Source: Gemmiger formicilis (GTDB lineage: Bacteria; Bacillota; Clostridia; Oscillospirales; Ruminococcaceae). From it: a DNA stretch of 36,233 bases. The stretch lies in the NCBI RefSeq assembly GCF_016901605.1, contig NZ_JACJKP010000004.1:1-36233 (forward strand). Direction: 5' to 3'. Shown one piece after another: positions 24,200-31,051 of this stretch. Made by a program: the position numbers and the translations under genes. The notes beneath the pieces were generated by a model. That model did no database searches and was not told the origin of the DNA. It worked only from the letters and a program-made list of their open reading frames with translations. Every line of letters starts with the position of its first letter. Within the stretch, counting starts at the first letter, position 1.

Positions 24200-25665
24200 A
24201 CCTTTTTCCTCCTGCGCAATACTTCATCCACGCCCAGCAGCAGGAAGCCCACCGGGATGATGCCGATCATGCAGACCTTGAGCCAGGCTGCCGAGGAAGA
24301 GCTGATGGTCAGATAGTTGTAATTCAGCGACTTGCTGCGGATGGAAACGGCGTCGGTATCGCCGATCATCCAGGACAGGCCGTTCATGACGAAGTCCAGG
24401 TTGGCGCCGGAAGAGTAGGAATTGTACAGGTCATCCAGCAGATAGTCACTGGCCACCCAGAGCATCCGTCCGCCGGAAGCGGTGTCTTCCACCGAGACTG
24501 CCAGGCTGAAGGGGCCGTCGGTGTCGCCGTCTTCCTTATCGTAGGTGGTCATGGCATAGCCCGCCGCCTTGGAGAAGGAGTCGTCAGAAGTCTGCAGCAG
24601 CGAGGTCACCGTGGCGGAACCATCGTTTTCGCCCACGGTCAGGCCCTGGGCAATAGGCACGATCACATGGTAATCCCCTTCCACCAGCGGGTCGGTGATC
24701 TCGGAGGACTGGATCTCGGGCATCAGCACGTAGGGGGCGGTAAAGGCGTAGTAATCACGGTTGTTGTCCACCACCACGCCGTCGGTCACGGTCACGCCGT
24801 AGTCGTTCAGCAGGGCCTGCAGGTTGGGCAGGTCGGCGCGTTCCTGCGGGCCGGAGAGCACCACCAGTTTGCCGCCGCCGGACACGTAGCTGCGCAGCAT
24901 GGTCAGTTCCTCATCGGAAATATCGCTGGTGGGGGCGTTGATCAGCAGCACGTCGCATTCTTCGGGCACGGCGTCCACATTGAGCAGCGTGAAATCGGCC
25001 ACCGTTTCATAGTTGCTGCGTTCCAGTTCGTCCGAGAAGGTCTGGGACAGCTCCGCCTCGCCGTGGCCGCTGAGCAGGTAGACCTGGGGCAGGTCGGTGC
25101 TGACCACATAGTCGATGGCCGAGGTGATCTGGCCTTCGCCGTCAAAGGACTGGGATACCGAACCGGTGGTGTAGTAGCTGGCGGTATCCACTTCATAGAT
25201 GTTCTCGTAGCTGATATAGCGGCTCTTATCGCCGGATTCCACCACCAGCGAGTTGTTGGTCACCGTTTCCTCGGTATACTGCTGGGCAAAGGTGGGGTAG
25301 ATATCGGGGTCCTTTTTGACCACCGTAATATGGTCGGACAGGTCCTCATACCGGTCCAGCAGTTTGTCGATGACGGTATCTTCCTGACCGGCCTGGCAGA
25401 TCCAGTAGATGGTCACATCCTGTTCCAGGTTTGTGACCACCACCTTGGTGTCGGAAGTCAGCGAGTAAAGCTGCGCGGCGGAAATATCAAACTGGGTCCA
25501 GCTGCTGGGCAGCTTGGAAGCCAGCACATTGACCGCGATGAGAATTGCCAGCACCACAAGGCTGAGCACAAAGCTGTAACCGCCCACTTTGGCGGTGCGG
25601 GTGCTCAGCGCCTGCCGATTGCGGGCCAGGGCACCCTGCCATTTGTTTTTCAAGCTGTTTTTCAT
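24196..25665 (-). CDS. GldG-family ABC transporter auxiliary protein
   Basis: This 489-residue protein has an N-terminal helix (about residues 28-50), a large extracytoplasmic domain and a C-terminal helix (about 461-480) followed by RRRKKV. The core reads DLPQVYLLSGHGEAEL, then ECDVLLINAPTSDISDEELTMLRSYVSGGGKLVVLSGP, the GIFT-like fold seen in GldG and in intraflagellar-transport proteins. It overlaps both neighbours by four bases, giving tight translational coupling with the permease and DUF4340 genes. In Bacteroidetes, GldA/F/G is tied to gliding; in Firmicutes the same set occurs without gliding and its cargo is unknown. Confidence 0.88.
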   Translation of the reverse strand: MKNSLKNKWQGALARNRQALSTRTAKVGGYSFVLSLVVLAILIAVNVLASKLPSSWTQFDISAAQLYSLTSDTKVVVTNLEQDVTIYWICQAGQEDTVIDKLLDRYEDLSDHITVVKKDPDIYPTFAQQYTEETVTNNSLVVESGDKSRYISYENIYEVDTASYYTTGSVSQSFDGEGQITSAIDYVVSTDLPQVYLLSGHGEAELSQTFSDELERSNYETVADFTLLNVDAVPEECDVLLINAPTSDISDEELTMLRSYVSGGGKLVVLSGPQERADLPNLQALLNDYGVTVTDGVVVDNNRDYYAFTAPYVLMPEIQSSEITDPLVEGDYHVIVPIAQGLTVGENDGSATVTSLLQTSDDSFSKAAGYAMTTYDKEDGDTDGPFSLAVSVEDTASGGRMLWVASDYLLDDLYNSYSSGANLDFVMNGLSWMIGDTDAVSIRSKSLNYNYLTISSSSAAWLKVCMIGIIPVGFLLLGVDEVLRRRKKV

Positions 25666-26525
25666 CCGTTATACCTCTTTTTCTCCCAGGATTGCACGCA
25701 GAGGAACAGAAAGAACACTGCCACGCTGATATAGTAGATGATGGCGGTGACATCAAACACACCGTTTACAAAGGTGTAGAACCGTTCGAACAGCGAGAGT
25801 TTGTTCATCAGGTCCGGCAGCAGGGTTTCCAGCGAGGTGGGGCTGACGAACCAGGTAATGGCCACCGCCGCCACGCAGAGGATCAGAATGATCAGCCCGG
25901 CCGCATCGGAGCGGGTAAGCCGCCGCACCAGCAGGGCCAGCAAAGCGGAGAGCACCAGCATCGCCGCCACGTTGAAGGCGGTGGAGGCGATGTAATCCGC
26001 CAGGGATGCGCTGTAGTAGCAGAACAGCATAGCTACCACGCAGATTCCCGCCGCCATGCCCTGGGACTCGGTCAGCGAGGAGATGAACATGCCGATGGCG
26101 ATGAGCGCCAGGCCCAGGCAGACAAAGGCGAACAGCGCGCCGTAGGAGGTGGGCAGGTATACATCGCCGTACAGCGAGAAGATGAAGGGGTAAACGCAGG
26201 CCACGATCATGGGCGCCACAAAGACCACCGCCATGGCAAAGTATTTGCCCAGCACGATGTCCACCCCGGTGATGGGCAGCAGCGAAAGAAGCTGGTCGGT
26301 CTTTTGTTTTTTCTCCTCGGCCATGACGCGCATGGTCAGGATGGGAACCAGGGCGATGAACCCGATGGAGAAGGTGCCCAGGGCATACTCAAAGTTGGCA
26401 ACGGCGCGGTTGATGTTGTACATCATGGCGCCGATGCCGATAAATTCCAAAAGGAACGCCCCGAACACGTAGGCGAGCAGCCCGTGGTAATACAGGCCGA
26501 TCTCGTGCTTAAATACGGCTTTCAT
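25662..26525 (-). CDS. ABC-2 type permease (GldF-like)
   Basis: This 287-residue permease has six predicted helices and the typical ABC-2 features: an N-terminal MKAVFKHEIGLYYHGLLAYVFGAFLL, then LVPILTMRVMAEEKKQKTDQLLSLLPITGVDIVLGKYFA, which corresponds to the conserved MR..AEE..SGT..LLLS motif of GldF/NosY permeases. It overlaps the ATPase gene by 17 bases and the GldG-like gene by 4. It should form the membrane channel driven by the upstream ATPase. Confidence 0.9.
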   Translation of the reverse strand: MKAVFKHEIGLYYHGLLAYVFGAFLLEFIGIGAMMYNINRAVANFEYALGTFSIGFIALVPILTMRVMAEEKKQKTDQLLSLLPITGVDIVLGKYFAMAVVFVAPMIVACVYPFIFSLYGDVYLPTSYGALFAFVCLGLALIAIGMFISSLTESQGMAAGICVVAMLFCYYSASLADYIASTAFNVAAMLVLSALLALLVRRLTRSDAAGLIILILCVAAVAITWFVSPTSLETLLPDLMNKLSLFERFYTFVNGVFDVTAIIYYISVAVFFLFLCVQSWEKKRYNG

Positions 26526-27645
26526 GGGTCGGCTCCTCCTTTCCGGACGGTTCGTCCTCGGTCAGTTCAATAAAGATATTCTCCAGATCCGCCCGCACCG
26601 GCGTCATCTGCAGCAGGGCGCAGCCTGCCCGGGCAAAGGCAAAGAAGAGCGTGCGGCAGGCTTCGGCCGGGTCACCGGCCAGCGTCAGGGTGGCCTTGCA
26701 GACCTTGGGCGCCGTAGCCGGGGCGGTGGGCAGCACCGCTTCGGTCAGCTCCACCGGGGCCGCGGCCAGGGTCTGTTCCTCCTCCGCGGCAGGTTCCGCG
26801 TCCGTTTCGGCCGGGGCGGCAGGTTCTGCCTGCGGGGCCGGTTTTTCGGCGGGGGCTGCCACCGGCGGCAGATCGTCGGTTTCGATGGTGTAGTCGCTCA
26901 CTGCCTTCTGGCGGTCCAGAATGGCCCGCAGCCCGGGTTCGTCGGTCTCGGCCACAATGGTCAGGCGGTTGTTGGCCGCCAGCATCAGCTCCAGGTTCTG
27001 GGGCGTATCAAAGGCCACCAGCTTGCCGTGGGCAATGATCAGCACGCTCTCGCAGATGGCCTGCACCTCGCTGAGGATGTGGGAACTGAGGATGACCGTG
27101 TGCTTTTCGCCCAGTTCCCGGATCAGGTCGCGGATCTCGATGATCTGCAGCGGGTCCAGACCTACGGTGGGTTCGTCCAGGATGATATACCGGGGGTTGC
27201 CCAGCAGCGCCTGGGCAATGCCCACACGCTGGCGGTAACCCTTGGACAGATTGCGGATCAGCCGGCCGCCCATTTCGGTCAGCCGTGTTTCCCGCATGAC
27301 GCGGGTGATCTCGGCCGGGATGTCCCGTTTGGCAATGCCCTTGGCTTCGGCCACAAAGCGCAGGTATTCTTCCGGGGTTTCGTCGGTGTAGAGGGGCGGG
27401 ATCTCCGGCAGGTAGCCGATGCACTGTTTGGCCTGGCGTGCCTGCTCGAAAATATCAAACCCGTCGATCTTGACCTCGCCGCTGGTGGCGGCAAGGCACC
27501 CGGTCATGATGTTCATGGTGGTGGACTTGCCCGCGCCGTTGGGCCCGAGGAAGCCGTAGATATGGCCGTCCTCGATGGTGAACGAAATATCATCCACCGC
27601 GGTGACGCTGCCATATCGCTTGGTCAGGTGTTCAACCGTAATCAT
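26509..27645 (-). CDS. ABC transporter ATP-binding protein (GldA-like) with an Ala/Pro/Glu-rich insertion
   Basis: This 378-residue ATPase has Walker A GPNGAGKST (about 34-42), the ABC signature LSKGYRQR (133-140), Walker B YIILDEPTVGLD (153-164) and the H-loop SSHILSE (187-193). The C-terminal region is interrupted at about residues 259-313 by a low-complexity segment rich in Ala, Pro and Glu, after which a small domain (about 316-362, ending in DLENIFIELTEDEP) resumes. GldA-type ATPases are usually about 310 residues, so the segment accounts for the extra length. GGGAGGT lies upstream of the ATG. It is the first gene of the four-gene operon and is preceded by a response-regulator-type direct repeat. 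Confidence 0.92.
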   Translation of the reverse strand: MITVEHLTKRYGSVTAVDDISFTIEDGHIYGFLGPNGAGKSTTMNIMTGCLAATSGEVKIDGFDIFEQARQAKQCIGYLPEIPPLYTDETPEEYLRFVAEAKGIAKRDIPAEITRVMRETRLTEMGGRLIRNLSKGYRQRVGIAQALLGNPRYIILDEPTVGLDPLQIIEIRDLIRELGEKHTVILSSHILSEVQAICESVLIIAHGKLVAFDTPQNLELMLAANNRLTIVAETDEPGLRAILDRQKAVSDYTIETDDLPPVAAPAEKPAPQAEPAAPAETDAEPAAEEEQTLAAAPVELTEAVLPTAPATAPKVCKATLTLAGDPAEACRTLFFAFARAGCALLQMTPVRADLENIFIELTEDEPSGKEEPTHESRI

Positions 27646-27674
27646 TGCAGATACCTCCCTGTTTCATGGTGAAC

Positions 27675-27706
27675 ACTCTACCACCCCACGCTGAAACGAA
27701 GCTGAA
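27675..27706 (-). promoter_or_regulatory. Gld-operon promoter with 11-bp direct repeat (response-regulator box)
   Basis: On the minus strand TTCAG occurs twice with 11-base phasing (complement of 27691-27695 and 27702-27706), in the context TTTTCAGCTTCGTTTCAG. The -10 TAGAGT (complement of 27675-27680) starts 10 bases downstream. There is no -35 consensus; the repeats cover that place, as in activator-dependent OmpR-family promoters. The same element and spacing occur at 29686-29717. Confidence 0.7.
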
Positions 27707-27742
27707 AAATCTTTGGGTATTTGTGAAAATTCCGCAAAAGTA

Positions 27743-27767
27743 TGGCGGCGCCCGCCGGGCGCCGCCA
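27743..27767 (-). terminator. Hairpin after the histidine-kinase gene
   Basis: A perfect 11-base stem (TGGCGGCGCCC / GGGCGCCGCCA) with a three-base loop begins four bases past the kinase stop. The T tract after it (TACTTTTGC) is weak, so some transcripts may continue into the Gld operon. Confidence 0.6.
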
Positions 27768-27770
27768 CTT

Positions 27771-28979
27771 TTACAAGGTTTTCAGGCTGACATAGAAGGT
27801 GTTGATGCCGTTTTCGCTGGTGGCCCAGATGCGCCCGCCGTGCTGTTCGGCAATGCCCTTGGCAATGGCCAGACCCAGCCCGCTGCTGCCGTCCCGCCGG
27901 TGGGCAGGGTCCGCCCGGTAAAACCGCTTGAAGATATTGTGCAGGTCCTCCGGCGTAATGGGGTCGCCGCAGTTGGTCACCGCCAGCACCGCCCGGCGCT
28001 GGCTGCTGCGGCACAGGGTCAGATGCACCGTGCCGCCGGGGGTGGAGTATTTCTGGGCGTTGTCCAGCAGGATGCCGGTGAGCTGCCCCAGCTGGGCGGC
28101 ATCGCCCCGCACGGTAATCCCCGGTTCAATGTTGGTATCCAGCCCCAGGCCCTTTTCATAATAGAGGGGTTCAAAGGGCAGCAGCGCATCGGTGACGGCG
28201 GCGCTCCAGTCGGTGCGCTGATGGGCGGTATGGGGCAGACCCTGATCCACCCGGGCCAGTTCCAGCAGCTGTTCCACCAGGGTGCGCATCTGCTGGGCCA
28301 CCGTGAGCATATTCTGGGAGATCTGGGCTTTTTCGGTGGCGGTGCCCTCCGGGGTGCAGAGCAGTTCCGCGTCGGTGAGGATAACGGTCAGCGGGGTTTT
28401 CAGTTCATGGCTGGCATCGGCCACAAACTGTTTTTGCTGCACCCAGGCTTTTTCCACCGGGCGCACCGCCCACCGGGCCAGCAGCGTGCTGAGGAAGAAA
28501 AACACCACAAATGCCGCCCCGCAAATGATCAGGCAGCTGCGCATCAGCCCGTTGAGGGTGCGCACCTCGTTGGAAAGGTCCGCAAAGACGATGTACTGCC
28601 GCTGGGGCATGGACACCCGCAGATACTGCAGGTTATAGTCCGGCAATACGCCGCTGGCTTCCTCGCTCCGGCGGGCTTCGTCGGCGGCCTGCTGCAGGAA
28701 GTCGGTATCGGAAAGGTCATAGTAGCCGCCGCCCACGCTTTGCACGGTGCCGTCGTCGTTCACTTCCAGCACAAAATAGGGCAGCCGCATGCCGTTTACT
28801 TCCTCATCGGGGGCCTGCAGGGGCACCGGGTCCCGGGCAATGCGGTACATGGTTTCCAGGCTTTCCCGTTCCAGGCTGGCCCGGGTCAGCCCCAGCACCG
28901 CCACCATCACCCCCGCCAGGATCACCGTGACGATGCTCATGGTAATGCAGACAAATTTGATGCGCAGACGGCGGATCAT
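27771..28979 (-). CDS. Sensor histidine kinase of an OmpR-type two-component system
   Basis: This 402-residue membrane kinase has two transmembrane helices (about residues 9-31 and 147-169) that enclose an extracytoplasmic sensor region of about 115 residues without a recognised fold. After the membrane come the phosphoacceptor motif ASHELKTPLT (H191), the N box LLDNAQKYS, a DxG-deviant G1 region and G2 SSGLGLAIAKGIAEQHGG. It phosphorylates the response regulator whose gene overlaps it by four bases. The DxGxG motif is reduced to NCGDPI, as is common in this Firmicute subgroup. The link to the downstream Gld operon is supported by the shared promoter element. Confidence 0.92.
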   Translation of the reverse strand: MIRRLRIKFVCITMSIVTVILAGVMVAVLGLTRASLERESLETMYRIARDPVPLQAPDEEVNGMRLPYFVLEVNDDGTVQSVGGGYYDLSDTDFLQQAADEARRSEEASGVLPDYNLQYLRVSMPQRQYIVFADLSNEVRTLNGLMRSCLIICGAAFVVFFFLSTLLARWAVRPVEKAWVQQKQFVADASHELKTPLTVILTDAELLCTPEGTATEKAQISQNMLTVAQQMRTLVEQLLELARVDQGLPHTAHQRTDWSAAVTDALLPFEPLYYEKGLGLDTNIEPGITVRGDAAQLGQLTGILLDNAQKYSTPGGTVHLTLCRSSQRRAVLAVTNCGDPITPEDLHNIFKRFYRADPAHRRDGSSGLGLAIAKGIAEQHGGRIWATSENGINTFYVSLKTL

Positions 28980-29650
28980 GAGGCGGCCTCCTCCAGGTGA
29001 TAGCCCATCCGCCGCACCGCCGCAATGGACACGCGGGACCCCAGGCTTTTGAGCTTTTTGCGCAGAAAGCCCACATAGACCTCCACGTTGTTTTCCACCG
29101 CGTTGGATTCAAACCCCCACACATGGGTCAGAATGACCTCTTTGGGGATGTTGCTGCCGCCCGACTGCATCAGCAGCCGCATCACGTCAAATTCCTTGGC
29201 CGAAAGGCGGACGCTTTTTTCGCCGCAGCACAGCTTGCCCCCGGCCAGGTCCAGCGAAACATCCCCGAACCGCAGCTGGTCCACCTGCCCGCCCTGGCGG
29301 CGCAGCAGCGCCCGGATGCAGGCCAGCAGTTCCACAATATCAAAGGGTTTGGTCAGGTAATAATCCGCCCCGGCGTTCAGCCCCTCAATGCGGTCGGGCA
29401 GGTCGGATTTGGCCGTAAGCATCAGGATGGGCACGGCGCTGTGCCGTTCCCGCACATGGCGCGCCAGTTCATAGCCGTTCAGTCCCGGCATCATCACGTC
29501 CAGAATCAACAGGTCATAAATGCCGGTGTCGGCATAATCGGCCCCGGTGTTGCCGTCATAGGCAACCTCCACCTCGAACCCCTTGCGCTGCAAAAGGGTC
29601 TGGAGGGATTGGGCCAGCAATGTTTCGTCTTCCACGATCAGTACCCGCAT
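28976..29650 (-). CDS. OmpR/PhoB-family response regulator
   Basis: This 224-residue regulator has a receiver domain with the acidic pair E7-D8, phosphoacceptor D51 (LILDVMMPG), T79 and K101 (YYLTKPF). A C-terminal winged helix (about 127-222) follows, with LSAKEFDVMRLLMQSGG and EVYVGFLRKKL. It overlaps the kinase gene by four bases. It probably binds the 11-base-phased TTCAG repeats found before its own gene and before the Gld operon, and activates both. GGAGGT lies upstream of the ATG. Confidence 0.93.
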   Translation of the reverse strand: MRVLIVEDETLLAQSLQTLLQRKGFEVEVAYDGNTGADYADTGIYDLLILDVMMPGLNGYELARHVRERHSAVPILMLTAKSDLPDRIEGLNAGADYYLTKPFDIVELLACIRALLRRQGGQVDQLRFGDVSLDLAGGKLCCGEKSVRLSAKEFDVMRLLMQSGGSNIPKEVILTHVWGFESNAVENNVEVYVGFLRKKLKSLGSRVSIAAVRRMGYHLEEAAS

Positions 29651-29685
29651 GGTACACCTCCAGGAAAAAGTTCCATGTTCCTGCC

Positions 29686-29717
29686 ATTGTACCCCCCAAA
29701 CCTGAAAAGAAGCTGAA
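29686..29717 (-). promoter_or_regulatory. Two-component operon promoter with 11-bp direct repeat
   Basis: The -10 TACAAT (complement of 29686-29691) is preceded, 10 bases away, by the direct repeat TTCAG (complement of 29702-29706 and 29713-29717) in the context TTTTCAGCTTCTTTTCAG. This matches the Gld-operon element in 17 of 18 bases and in spacing, suggesting positive autoregulation. Confidence 0.72.
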
Positions 29718-29748
29718 AATCCTGTGTACTTTTTGTGGAAACCGCTAC

Positions 29749-29777
29749 TTGACAGCGTCGTGTACTACGGGTATAAT
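29749..29777 (+). promoter_or_regulatory. Consensus sigma-A promoter of the GntR-ABC operon
   Basis: TTGACA (29749-29754) and TATAAT (29772-29777) are separated by exactly 17 bases, a perfect consensus and the strongest promoter in the window. Such strength implies tight repression, which the overlapping operator provides. Confidence 0.9.
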
Positions 29778-29781
29778 ACAC
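29760..29781 (+). promoter_or_regulatory. GntR (YtrA-type) operator over the -10 box
   Basis: The inverted repeat GTGTACTA-N6-TAATACAC (7 of 8 arm positions symmetric) covers the spacer and the -10 box. It is the same 22-base design as the site at 30203-30224, and similar to the GTGTA..TACAC boxes reported for YtrA-like regulators. Confidence 0.78.
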
Positions 29782-29809
29782 TCAAAACCCAGGAAAGGCA
29801 GGGGATACC

Positions 29810-30187
29810 ATGGTAAGTTTCAGCGGGCTGCAGTTCCACGACCGGGCGCCGGTCTACCAGCAGATCGCCGAGCACCTGAAACGGCAGATCCTGCTGGGCA
29901 CGGTACAGGACGGCGACCCCATGCCCAGCCGCCGGGAACTGGCGGCCCAGACCGGCATCAACCCCAACACCGCCCAGAAAGCCTACCGCCTGATGACCGA
30001 GGAAGGCTACATCTACACCGACGGCAACAACGGCAGCGTGGTACGGCTGACCCCCCAGCTGCGGGAAGCCATTGATGAAGAACTGACCCGTGGGCTGGTA
30101 GAGCGGTTTGTGGAGGAAGCCAAACAGAACCGGCTCAGCTACAAAAAGGTGATTGCCCTGGTCAGTGAACTGTGGGGCGACGAGTAA
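29810..30187 (+). CDS. GntR-family regulator, YtrA subfamily
   Basis: This 125-residue protein has the GntR winged helix (about residues 10-78): PVYQQIAEHLKRQILLGTVQDGDPMPSRRELAAQTGINPNTAQKAYRLMTEEGYI. The C-terminus is a short helical tail instead of a full effector domain, which defines the YtrA subfamily. YtrA regulators in Gram-positive bacteria typically repress ABC transporter operons and respond to cell-envelope-active compounds. The start follows AAGGCAGGGG. It heads the operon that includes the ABC ATPase at 33885. It probably binds the two matching operators at 29760 and 30203. Confidence 0.9.
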   Translation: MVSFSGLQFHDRAPVYQQIAEHLKRQILLGTVQDGDPMPSRRELAAQTGINPNTAQKAYRLMTEEGYIYTDGNNGSVVRLTPQLREAIDEELTRGLVERFVEEAKQNRLSYKKVIALVSELWGDE

Positions 30188-30202
30188 TTTTTTATACCGC
30201 AT

Positions 30203-30224
30203 GTGTATTAGTCCAATAATACAC
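30203..30224 (+). promoter_or_regulatory. Second GntR operator, internal to the operon
   Basis: GTGTATTA-N6-TAATACAC is a perfect inverted repeat with eight-base arms, in the 67-base gap between the regulator and the membrane-protein gene. No clear promoter is visible beside it, so it may act as a roadblock or an auxiliary site. In the RNA it could also form a small hairpin. Confidence 0.75.
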
Positions 30225-30254
30225 CGAAGGAGAACGGAAAAAGGAGCGTATGGT

Positions 30255-31037
30255 ATGAAACAGATTTTTTCCCTGGCCGGGTGGAACTGGCGGATGGCCC
30301 GCCGTTCCTACGCGATCCTGTGCGGGGCCTTTGCCCTGGAACAGCTGGCCGTGCTGCTGTGGCAGGCTTCCCGCGGCGCAATGCTGGGCATGGGGCTGGC
30401 TGCCTGTTATGAGGAAGGGTTCCAGTTCCAGGTGTTTCTGTTGGTATTTCTGCTGGCGGGGCTGCTGGCCGGTCCGGCTGTCAATGACCGGAAGCGGGCC
30501 AGATGCAGCTATACCTGGCTGACGCTGCCCATGCCCCCGGCCGCCCGGCTGGCGGCCCAGGTACTGACCGCCGCCGTGCTGCAGCTGGGTGTGGCAGCCC
30601 TGCAGCTGGTACTGTACATGGTGTATTTCTTCCCGGTGCAGGCCATGGACTCCGCCCGGGCCATGGAAAAACTGGGCACCGCCATGCCTGCCCAGAATCT
30701 GTATGAGCAGGTCCTGCTCAGTGATTCGATGTACTGGCTGCTGCCCCGCCGCCCCGCTCAGTTTGCGCTGCTGGTGGTGACGCTGCTGGCTTCGGCCCTG
30801 CTGCTGACCTGTGTGCGGCTGCACCGGGGCTGGCGCCGGGGTGCGGCGGTGGTCATCGGGGCGGTGTGCGGCGTCTGCTGCCTGCTGCTCTTCCAGTGGG
30901 AGCTGGATTTTGCCCTCTTCGGTGCCTATGACGCGCTGGTACACAATACGCTGCTGGCAGCGGTGGTACTGGCGGCGCTGACCGTGTTCAGCATCTGGTG
31001 GGCGCTGCGTGCCATCCGCCGCGCCGAACCGGCCTGA
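30255..31037 (+). CDS. Polytopic membrane protein, probable ABC-2-like permease of the GntR operon
   Basis: This 260-residue protein has about six hydrophobic helices (near residues 20-38, 55-75, 98-125, 172-190, 200-215 and 230-250). The N-terminal MKQIFSLAGWNWRMARRSYAILC, with Arg-rich flanks before the first helix, is in the style of ABC-2 permeases, but no sequence signature is decisive. Its place between a YtrA-like regulator and an ABC ATPase suggests that it is the transmembrane subunit. AAGGAG lies 8 bases before the ATG at 30255. It is followed 14 bases later by the first of two paralogous anchored proteins. Confidence 0.75.
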   Translation: MKQIFSLAGWNWRMARRSYAILCGAFALEQLAVLLWQASRGAMLGMGLAACYEEGFQFQVFLLVFLLAGLLAGPAVNDRKRARCSYTWLTLPMPPAARLAAQVLTAAVLQLGVAALQLVLYMVYFFPVQAMDSARAMEKLGTAMPAQNLYEQVLLSDSMYWLLPRRPAQFALLVVTLLASALLLTCVRLHRGWRRGAAVVIGAVCGVCCLLLFQWELDFALFGAYDALVHNTLLAAVVLAALTVFSIWWALRAIRRAEPA

Positions 31038-31051
31038 AAGGAGGGGTCTGT

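Noticed and set aside
24667-25734. Long plus-strand frame opposite the GldG-like gene, with similar frames opposite 21276-22649 and 22853-24316
   Set aside because: These mirror the minus-strand genes, lack ribosome sites and have low-complexity Gly/Val/His-rich translations.
30153-30254. An upstream extension of the membrane-protein gene beginning within the GntR gene
   Set aside because: It would place 34 codons over the regulator's end and the operator, whereas the ATG at 30255 has AAGGAG at proper distance.
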